A stretch of DNA of 64,000 nucleotides from an uncultured bacterium. Lineage in GTDB: Bacteria; Bacteroidota; Bacteroidia; Chitinophagales; Chitinophagaceae. The stretch's first letter is position 1; every line of letters starts with the position of its first letter. A program made the translations under genes and the position numbers. The stretch lies in contig CAIXLY010000035.1 of the NCBI GenBank assembly GCA_903920455.1, forward strand, positions 1 through 64,000, written 5' to 3'. Shown here in pieces: positions 56,991 to 64,000 of the stretch. The notes under the pieces were generated by a model. The model made no database searches. It was not told the origin of the DNA and worked only from the letters and a program-made list of their open reading frames with translations.

Positions 56991-59879
56991 ATGAAGTGGA
57001 GAAAATCAACGCTCAGTGTAATGTTTTTACTGATTTCTGCAGGTGCTTTTGCGCAACAGGCATCTCATTGGGCGGATAGCGTGTTGAAGAGTCTAACAGC
57101 CGATGAAAAAATCGCCCAATTGATCATGGTAAGGCTCTCTGCAATAGATAGTAAAACCAGGATTGTCAAATTCTATGACTCAACCGTAGAGAGAGATATC
57201 AAGCAGTATAATATTGGCGGAATATGTTTATTCCAGGGCGGTCCGGTCAAACAAGCATCTTTTGTGAACTATTTCCAATCCATCGCAAAGACTCCTATCC
57301 TCTTTGCCATTGACGGAGAGAATGGCGTAGGAATGCGCCTTGATAGTGTTCCGGGTTTACCCCGCATGATGATGCTTGGTGCATTGCGTGACAGCAATCT
57401 GGTTTACCGCTATGGAGAATGGGTGGCAGAGCAATGCAAACAGTTGGGCATACAGGTAAACTTTGCACCAGTTGCCGACATCAACAACAATCCCAATAAT
57501 CCAGTTATCAACGACCGTTCATTTGGAGAAAATAAATATAGGGTGGCAACACTGACCACCCAATATATGCTTGGGATGAAAAAGAAGGGCGTAATGGGAA
57601 GTGCGAAACACTTTCCCGGACATGGAGATGTAGAAGTTGACTCTCACCTTGCACTTCCTGTAATCAATAAATCAAGAGCGCAACTGGACAGCCTAGAGTT
57701 GTATCCATTTAAAAAATTGTTTGAAGCTGGCATTGGCAGTGCCATGGTAGCACATCTTTTTATCCCTTCAATCGATAGTAACGCAAATCGGGCAACTTCA
57801 ATCTCTAGGCAAAATGTGACTGATTTGCTAAAAGGGGAAATGCAATTCAAGGGACTCACCTTTACAGATGCCCTTGAAATGAAGGGCGTTGCAGATGCAT
57901 TCCCCAATGGCGATGCAGCCGTTGAATCTCTAGTTGCCGGAAACGATATGCTTTGTCTGCCTGGAGAAGTAGCGCTGGTCATCCAAAAAGTGAAGGATGC
58001 AATCAATAGTGGCCGGGTTAGCTGGGACCAAATTGACCAACATGTAATCAAGGTACTAGAAGCCAAATATGAAACTGGTTTGTCTTCATGGAAGCCTGTT
58101 GCAACAGAGAATCTTGCCAACAGACTAAATGAAAAAACAGATTTGTTTAAAAAGGAGATTGCTCAAAAAGCAATTACACTGGCAAAATATAACAACCCTG
58201 GTTCTTTTCCACTGCCTCCAGACCTCACAGGAAAATATGCGGTGATTGATATTGGAAAAAATAAAAACTCAGTATTCTCAAGTGACATGAGAAGATCTTT
58301 CAATACCGATGTTTTTGCATTTGACAATACCCAGCCGATAGAAGCAGTTGATAGCTTATTGGTAATGATGGGTGACAAGTATGAAAAAGTGATCATTGCA
58401 ATCCATGAAATTCCAAGGTTCCCAGCAAACAATTTCAACCTAAGCGCAGCAACGATTCTACTGGCAAACAAAACCTTTGGTAGAAGCGGATCAACAATTG
58501 TTGTTTTTGGGAATCCTTATTCAGCAAAGAACTTTTGTGATGCAGACAATGTGCTAATCTGTTACGATGATGATGCCATAACACAAGAAGTTGTAGCCAG
58601 TATGCTAAGAGGAGAAGTATCACCAGAAGGACAATTGCCTGTTAGTGTTTGCAGCTCAATGCCAGTGGGTACAAGCCATTCAATAAAAATATCCTTACAC
58701 AGACCCCAACAAGTACGAGTAACAGCGCAAATAAAAATCGACTCGATCATTAACGATGCAATCAAACAAAAAGCAACTCCCGGCATGGCCCTGCTTGTGG
58801 TGAAAGATGGCAAGATCGTTTATGAAAAAACTTACGGACAAATGAGTTATGACAAAAACGAAAAAGTGAGCAAGGAATCCGTCTATGATCTTGCATCAAT
58901 AACAAAGATCTGCGCAACTACACTCTCATTGATGAAGTTGTATGACGAACAAAAGATTGAACTCAATAAGACATTGGGAGATTACTTGCCCTGGGTTAGG
59001 GGCAGCGACAAACAGGGGCTCACTATAAAAGATATTCTATTGCATCAAGCAGGACTAAAGCCCTTCATTCCCTTTTATAAAGAAATTGCAGACAGCACCA
59101 CGAAGAAACCGTTACCGGGCTATTTCAGCAAATTAAGTGATGAAACCTATAGCATAAAAATAGACGATTCAATTTATATGAGAGGCCAATGGAGAGATAC
59201 CATGATGAGTAGGATTCTTAGTTCTCCGCTAGATAAGACAAAACGGTATGTGTATAGCGACAATGATTTTATTCTTCTAGGAGAAGTAATCAAGGCTGTA
59301 AGTGGTCAATCGATAGATCAATATGCATATAATAATTTTTACAGGCCCCTAGGATTGAGGAGTATTGGGTTTAATCCGACGAACTACGTCGACAAAAAAA
59401 CAATAGCGCCAACGGAAGATGACCCGTACTTCAGAGAAAAAATGATTAGGGGCTATGTGCATGATCCTGGAGCTGCAATGTTTGGTGGCATCGCAGGACA
59501 TGCTGGACTTTTCAGCAATGCATATGATGTTGCAGTATTGATGCAGCTGATGATGAATAAGGGAGTGATCAATGAAAAAAGATATATCGCTGCATCAACC
59601 ATTGATCTCTTTACCTCCTATCAAAGTAATATCAGTAGAAGGGGCTTAGGGTTTGACAAACCAGAGAAAGACAATGCAACCCGCAAGGAGCCTTACCCTG
59701 CAATCAATGTATCACCCGCAACATTTGGACACACTGGATTTACTGGCACTTGTGCATGGGCCGACCCAGTCAATAACATAGTATTTGTATTGCTCGCCAA
59801 TCGGGTACACCCCACTGCAAAGAATTTATTTGGCAACTTGAATGTAAGAGGAAAGGTAATGAAAGAGGTGTGGAAGTAA
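56991..59879 (+). CDS. Fusion of glycoside hydrolase family 3 (NagZ-like) and beta-lactamase-like serine hydrolase
   Basis: KHFPGHGDVEVDSHLALPVI, FTDALEMKGV; C-terminal half SITK (SxxK), YSDND, GHTGFTGT. Confidence 0.93.
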   Translation: MKWRKSTLSVMFLLISAGAFAQQASHWADSVLKSLTADEKIAQLIMVRLSAIDSKTRIVKFYDSTVERDIKQYNIGGICLFQGGPVKQASFVNYFQSIAKTPILFAIDGENGVGMRLDSVPGLPRMMMLGALRDSNLVYRYGEWVAEQCKQLGIQVNFAPVADINNNPNNPVINDRSFGENKYRVATLTTQYMLGMKKKGVMGSAKHFPGHGDVEVDSHLALPVINKSRAQLDSLELYPFKKLFEAGIGSAMVAHLFIPSIDSNANRATSISRQNVTDLLKGEMQFKGLTFTDALEMKGVADAFPNGDAAVESLVAGNDMLCLPGEVALVIQKVKDAINSGRVSWDQIDQHVIKVLEAKYETGLSSWKPVATENLANRLNEKTDLFKKEIAQKAITLAKYNNPGSFPLPPDLTGKYAVIDIGKNKNSVFSSDMRRSFNTDVFAFDNTQPIEAVDSLLVMMGDKYEKVIIAIHEIPRFPANNFNLSAATILLANKTFGRSGSTIVVFGNPYSAKNFCDADNVLICYDDDAITQEVVASMLRGEVSPEGQLPVSVCSSMPVGTSHSIKISLHRPQQVRVTAQIKIDSIINDAIKQKATPGMALLVVKDGKIVYEKTYGQMSYDKNEKVSKESVYDLASITKICATTLSLMKLYDEQKIELNKTLGDYLPWVRGSDKQGLTIKDILLHQAGLKPFIPFYKEIADSTTKKPLPGYFSKLSDETYSIKIDDSIYMRGQWRDTMMSRILSSPLDKTKRYVYSDNDFILLGEVIKAVSGQSIDQYAYNNFYRPLGLRSIGFNPTNYVDKKTIAPTEDDPYFREKMIRGYVHDPGAAMFGGIAGHAGLFSNAYDVAVLMQLMMNKGVINEKRYIAASTIDLFTSYQSNISRRGLGFDKPEKDNATRKEPYPAINVSPATFGHTGFTGTCAWADPVNNIVFVLLANRVHPTAKNLFGNLNVRGKVMKEVWK

Positions 59880-59895
59880 CTTGCCTACCGAAGGC

Positions 59896-60010
59896 AGGGG
59901 GGACAAGGGACTAGGGAATACAAGGGACGAGGAAATACACAAATTATATTTAATAAAAACGAGGGACTAGTGTATTCCACTTGTCCCTCGTCCCTTGTCT
60001 CTCGTCCCTG
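59896..60010. repeat. Family B G-rich intergenic inverted element
   Basis: gggggacaagggactagggaatacaagggacgagg ... cttgtccctcgtcccttgtctctcgtccctg. Confidence 0.88.
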
Positions 60011-60016
60011 TAGTTT

Positions 60017-60853
60017 CTACAGCATATTCAACTGCGTTCTTACCAAAGCCTTTGCAGCAACCCAGGCTTTATGGTAATTGTTAATGCGAATTCGCTCTTC
60101 CAGAATACGCTGGGGCTTAACAGCCCTTATCTTTTTAAAAAGACTCAAATAATATTTATATGCTAAGTATACACCAAATCTTGATTTTAAAGGAAGCCTT
60201 AAGATAGCGTGATAGGCATTATCGAAATCATTAGCAATATCATCTTCGATATTATTTTTCATTTCGTTTGTGAAGGCATTGAAATCAACTCCAGGAAAGT
60301 AAACTCTATTTAACTGCTGATAGTCGGCCTTTACATCCCGAAGAAAATTTACTTTTTGGAAAGCTGCACCAAGTGATTGTGCACCAGGCCTGAGGGTTTC
60401 GTACTGCGATTGATCGCCATCACAAAAAACATAGAGACACATCAGACCAACGACTTCAGCACTTCCGTATATGTATTCTGCATATCCACTTGCGTCATAC
60501 TTTGCTTTATCAAGATCGAATTCCATACTCTTGAAGAAGGCTTCGATAAGCGCAAGATCAATGTGATACTTATTTACAGTACGCTGAAAACTTTGAAGAA
60601 TTGGATTCAAGCTAATTCCTCTTTGTATAGAAGCATAAGTCTCGAGTTTGAAATCAGCCAATAGCTGCGACTTGTCATGATCATGAAATGTATCTACAAT
60701 CTCATCTGCAAATCGGACAAATCCATAGATATCATAAATGGGGCCTTGGATATCGCGGTGCAACAATTTTATTGCACTGCTAAATGAAGTACTGTATCGT
60801 TTTGTTGTAACGCGACTGCATTCGTGGGACACTTCATGAAAAACTGAAATCAT
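60017..60853 (-). CDS. crtB: Phytoene synthase (squalene/phytoene synthase family)
   Basis: YGFVRFADEIVDTFHDHD; AFQKVNFLRDVKADYQQLNRVYFP. Confidence 0.95.
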   Translation of the reverse strand: MISVFHEVSHECSRVTTKRYSTSFSSAIKLLHRDIQGPIYDIYGFVRFADEIVDTFHDHDKSQLLADFKLETYASIQRGISLNPILQSFQRTVNKYHIDLALIEAFFKSMEFDLDKAKYDASGYAEYIYGSAEVVGLMCLYVFCDGDQSQYETLRPGAQSLGAAFQKVNFLRDVKADYQQLNRVYFPGVDFNAFTNEMKNNIEDDIANDFDNAYHAILRLPLKSRFGVYLAYKYYLSLFKKIRAVKPQRILEERIRINNYHKAWVAAKALVRTQLNML

Positions 60854-60895
60854 ATTATTGAAGATAAATAAAAAATAAAAGACAACAAAGACTCC

Positions 60896-62380
60896 CTATG
60901 CCCTATCTGCTGCGTTAGCATTAATTAATTTGGCTACTACTTCTCCGCTAATCAAACTTGGGGGAACACCAGGACCAGGAACAGTTAACTGCCCTGTGTA
61001 ATATAAGTTTTTGACTTTCTTACTCACACAAGACGGTTTTAAAACAGCGGTTTGCATCAACGTGTTTGCCAAACCGTATGCATTTCCTTTGAACGCATTA
61101 TAATCACCAACAAAATCAGTATAAGAATATGCTCTTTTATAAACAATATGCGCTCGTATATCTACTCCAGTTCTTTCAAGCAAACGATCTGCAAGCACAT
61201 TGAAGTAATGTTCTCTCACTTCCTCAGAATCTCCATCAAGACCGGCTGCAATTGGGATGAGAAAAAATAGATTTTCACTTCCTTCAGGAGCTTGCGTTTG
61301 GTCAGTCACAGATGTTGCGCTTAAATAAAATAATGGTTCTTTAGGCCATGCGGGTGATGTGTATATTTCATCGGCATGATTTGCAAAGGGAACATCAAAG
61401 AACAGAGAATGATGTTGAATTCCTGGTATTTTTGTATTTATGCCTACATAATAAATCAATGAACCTGGCGCCATTACTCGCTTATCCCAATAAGAATCAG
61501 AATATGCCCTATATTCTTTTTGAAGGAGTTTTGTCTCAATAAAATGATAATCTGCAGCCCCTACAATTACATCTCCTTGTATTGTTTGTCCATCATGCGT
61601 TGATATGGATCTTGCAGTTCCTCCCTCAACATTGATGGCAGTTACTGTTTGATTAAAATGAAATTTAACTCCCTTTTCAAGGGCAAGCTTATGCATTCCT
61701 TCTACAATTTTATACATGCCTCCACGGGGAAACCATGTTCCCAATTTAATATCTGCATAATTCATCAGGCTATACAGTGCAGGTGTGTTTTCCGGCAAGG
61801 CCCCTAGAAATAAAACTGGAAACTCCATCATCTGACGAAGCTTTGGATGCTTAAAATATTTTCCGATATGCGCTTTGATATTATTAAAAACATCAAGCCT
61901 GAAAAGTCCCGCAATCAATTCCTTATCAAGAAATTCTAACAACGACTGTCCTGGTTTGAATACAAGTTTATGTACACCAACTCTGTACTTGTATTCAGCT
62001 TCCTTCATGAATGCATCGAGTTTATCCCCAGCACCAGGCTCTAACTGGTCAAACATATTTTTTAATTCCTCATAGTTTGCAGGAACATCCATGTGGTCTT
62101 CTTCCCAATAAATTCTATAAGAAGGATCCAGCCTGATTAACTCGTAGTAGTCAGTAACTTGTCGCCCGAAACTTGAGAAGTATCTTTCGAATATATCCGG
62201 CATCCAATACCAGCTCGGTCCCATATCAAATGTAAATCCATCGGTCTTAAAATGCCTAGCTCTGCCACCTGGGTGGTCATGCTTTTCAACAACATGAACG
62301 TCCCATCCCATTGAAGACAAGAAAGTGGCTGCGGAGAGACCTGCAAATCCGCTTCCGATAATTACGGCTTTTTTTGACAC
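60896..62380 (-). CDS. crtI: Phytoene desaturase
   Basis: AVIIGSGFAGLSAATFLSSMGWDVHVVEKHDHPGGRA; C-terminal LYYTGQLTVPGPGVPPSLISGEVVA. Confidence 0.95.
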   Translation of the reverse strand: MSKKAVIIGSGFAGLSAATFLSSMGWDVHVVEKHDHPGGRARHFKTDGFTFDMGPSWYWMPDIFERYFSSFGRQVTDYYELIRLDPSYRIYWEEDHMDVPANYEELKNMFDQLEPGAGDKLDAFMKEAEYKYRVGVHKLVFKPGQSLLEFLDKELIAGLFRLDVFNNIKAHIGKYFKHPKLRQMMEFPVLFLGALPENTPALYSLMNYADIKLGTWFPRGGMYKIVEGMHKLALEKGVKFHFNQTVTAINVEGGTARSISTHDGQTIQGDVIVGAADYHFIETKLLQKEYRAYSDSYWDKRVMAPGSLIYYVGINTKIPGIQHHSLFFDVPFANHADEIYTSPAWPKEPLFYLSATSVTDQTQAPEGSENLFFLIPIAAGLDGDSEEVREHYFNVLADRLLERTGVDIRAHIVYKRAYSYTDFVGDYNAFKGNAYGLANTLMQTAVLKPSCVSKKVKNLYYTGQLTVPGPGVPPSLISGEVVAKLINANAADRA

Positions 62381-62394
62381 AGTGGAAAGTTAAT

Positions 62395-62895
62395 CTAAAA
62401 CTTGTTGATTTGGTTTTTCAGCAACCTTCTCGCAAAGTGAATTCGACTCTTGATTGTTCCAAGAGGTTCATTCAACATGTCTGCAATTTCATGGTATTTG
62501 TAGCCTTCGAAGTATAATACAAAAGGCTGCTTGAATATAGTGGGCAACTGGTAGATTGCTTGGTTGATGTCCTTCATCCTCATATTCGTTTCTGCTGTGT
62601 TTGGAACAGCAGATTGATTATGGTCTAGGAGAAACTCATTTGGGCTGTTATCGAATATCGTGTTCTGCTTTGACTTCCGACGATAGTTATTGATGAATAT
62701 ATTGCGCATGATGGTATACAACCATGCTTTGATATTAGTGCCTACACTGTATTTTTCTTGATTGGATAATGCCCTAAACATCGTTTCCTGCAAAAGGTCT
62801 TTAGCAGACTCTTGATCTTTAGTCAATGTCACCGCAAAAGGCCTTAGGTATTCGGAGTTTTGGAGGAGCAACTGGTTGAATTCTTGTGTAGACAT
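62395..62895 (-). CDS. ECF-type RNA polymerase sigma factor
   Basis: DLLQETMFRALSN; IKAWLYTIMRNIFINNYRR; HEIADMLNEPLGTIKSRIHFARRLLK; ATG 62895 (MSTQEFNQ) preferred because the ORF start at 62934 lies in the operator region. Confidence 0.93.
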   Translation of the reverse strand: MSTQEFNQLLLQNSEYLRPFAVTLTKDQESAKDLLQETMFRALSNQEKYSVGTNIKAWLYTIMRNIFINNYRRKSKQNTIFDNSPNEFLLDHNQSAVPNTAETNMRMKDINQAIYQLPTIFKQPFVLYFEGYKYHEIADMLNEPLGTIKSRIHFARRLLKNQINKF

Positions 62896-62901
62896 AGAAT
62901 T

Positions 62902-62934
62902 TTGTTTAAGTGTTGATAGATCAAATTTAAACAA
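62902..62934. promoter_or_regulatory. Putative operator site 1: TTGTTTAA-N17-TTAAACAA
   Basis: Perfect 8-bp inverted repeat (10-bp arms TTTTGTTTAA/TTAAACAAAA), spacer 17 bp. Confidence 0.7.
62922..62929 (-). promoter_or_regulatory. Putative Bacteroidota -7 element TAAATTTG (TANNTTTG) for the ECF sigma gene; candidate -33 TTG at 62952..62954
   Basis: Reverse complement of caaattta; TTG located 22 bp upstream (slightly longer than usual spacing). Confidence 0.4.
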
Positions 62935-62956
62935 AAATGGAATAGGCCGACCAAAT

Positions 62957-62989
62957 TTGTTTAATATTTTATATATTATACTTAAACAA
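62957..62989. promoter_or_regulatory. Putative operator site 2: TTGTTTAA-N17-TTAAACAA
   Basis: Same arms and same 17-bp spacer, centre-to-centre distance 55 bp from site 1. Confidence 0.7.
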
Positions 62990-63015
62990 AATACAATTCA
63001 ATGAAAACCAATCGA

Positions 63016-63897
63016 TTAGGCTAATTCAGTGATGAATTCGGTAACTTCTTGAAGGGACCGCTTAAAATGAATCTGTGAGGGGAGTTTTTTCTCGTAATTA
63101 GCAGCGAGTCTGCCTGAGATGATGAGGGGGACTGTTCCAAAGCGGTTGAGCGACTGATGGATAAACTTATCAAAATTAAAAACGCTGGATACTGAGGTGA
63201 GGTGGGTATATATGAAGTCGGGCTTCTTATGTTTTAGAACATATTCAACATCTTCCAAAGGCACATTGGCTCCAAGGTAGAGCACATAAAGTCCCCTGCT
63301 CTTTAATAAATATTGGATAAAGAGGAGGCCAAGTTCATGGTATTCTCCTTCTGGAAGGAATAAAAGGCCGGTTTTTTTCAGTTGAAACATCGGAGTTACA
63401 GCTTCAGTTCCAACGATTAATTTCTGTCTGATGATATTTGAAACCAGGTGTTCCTGGGCAGGATTGATATGGCCCGTAATCCAAAGCACTCCAATTCTTT
63501 CCATGAAAGGAAAGATAATTTGGTGAATGGTCTTTTCGATGCCCTTTGCATTGATATGCTCCTCAAGACTATTCTCAAATCCCTCTAGATCCATGTCTAT
63601 CATTGACTGAATCAAGGAGTTTACAATCCGTTCTTGTTGGGCTTGTATATTATTGATTGAAAGAATCTTAGAGGTGATATCATCGTTCGACATCTTATCA
63701 ATGTGCGAAATCTTGAATCCATATTTATTAAGAAGAGAGATATTCAGAATCTTTTTCAGTTCCTCATTATTGTAATACCGGATGTTGGTATCCGTCCTTT
63801 GTGGCTTTAAAAACCCATAACGCTGCTCCCAAATTCGGATGGTGTGGGCTTTTATCCCTGTTAAATTCTGCAAATCTTTAATGGTAAATGCGTTCAT
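63016..63897 (-). CDS. MerR-family regulator with C-terminal cobalamin-binding domain (CarH/LitR-type)
   Basis: TIKDLQNLTGIKAHTIRIWEQRYGFLKPQRT (MerR HTH); W-ITGHINPAQ-EH (Wx9EH) and GEYHELG in the B12-binding region. Confidence 0.92.
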   Translation of the reverse strand: MNAFTIKDLQNLTGIKAHTIRIWEQRYGFLKPQRTDTNIRYYNNEELKKILNISLLNKYGFKISHIDKMSNDDITSKILSINNIQAQQERIVNSLIQSMIDMDLEGFENSLEEHINAKGIEKTIHQIIFPFMERIGVLWITGHINPAQEHLVSNIIRQKLIVGTEAVTPMFQLKKTGLLFLPEGEYHELGLLFIQYLLKSRGLYVLYLGANVPLEDVEYVLKHKKPDFIYTHLTSVSSVFNFDKFIHQSLNRFGTVPLIISGRLAANYEKKLPSQIHFKRSLQEVTEFITELA

Positions 63898-64000
63898 CGT
63901 GATAATAACGCCTAATTAGCTGAATTGTTTAACAGCAGTAGGGAAGATAAGCCAGGAGCTTAGTCAAAAGGAAATCTAAAACTGTTGCTCCAATACTTTA

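Noticed and set aside
57644-58120. 158-aa minus-strand ORF antisense to the GH3 domain
   Set aside because: Shadow ORF opposite a well-supported coding sequence.
62895-62934. Upstream ATG extension of the ECF sigma (MFKFDLSTLKQNS)
   Set aside because: Would begin within the operator/promoter region; MSTQEFNQ start at 62895 is more plausible.
1-64000. tRNA, rRNA, prophage, toxin-antitoxin, restriction or other defence modules
   Set aside because: No supporting sequence signatures found on reading; tRNAscan-SE, Infernal and a defence-finder run would be the decisive checks.

Overview
The window is a gene-dense chromosomal segment from a Bacteroidota bacterium, probably Chitinophagaceae-like. 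That placement is inferred from gene content: T9SS sorting domain, GldD/GldE/GldH, SusC/SusD, an N-succinyl-type arginine pathway, and TANNTTTG-like promoters. I see no rRNA, tRNA, CRISPR array, IS element or prophage. Most of it is housekeeping: iscA/iscS, acpP-fabF-rnc, B12-dependent RNR, a complete arg operon with embedded proC, gldD/gldE/mutY, rng, radA, holB, cdsA, dusB, psd, pheS, mutL and crtB/crtI. The observations most worth follow-up are these. (1) A CarH/LitR-type B12 photoreceptor regulator, ECF sigma factor, crtI and crtB cluster has two matching operators, TTGTTTAA-N17-TTAAACAA, in the sigma promoter region. (2) Two families of dispersed inverted or G-rich repeats occupy intergenic gaps, and one of them appears inside the C-terminal coding region of a PSP1/RicT-like gene. 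(3) A zinc metallopeptidase is split by a frameshift exactly at an X_XXY_YYZ-type heptamer (T_TTC_CCG). (4) The arg operon has an unannotated 42-codon leader ORF ending in Arg-Arg-stop, a candidate N-succinylglutamate synthase, and a transcarbamylase with Ser at the acetyl/succinyl specificity position. (5) An arginase-fold protein has lost the ligands of one metal site. (6) Strong hairpins lie between divergent genes, suggesting unannotated small RNAs. All calls come from reading the sequence and supplied translations; no database search was run.
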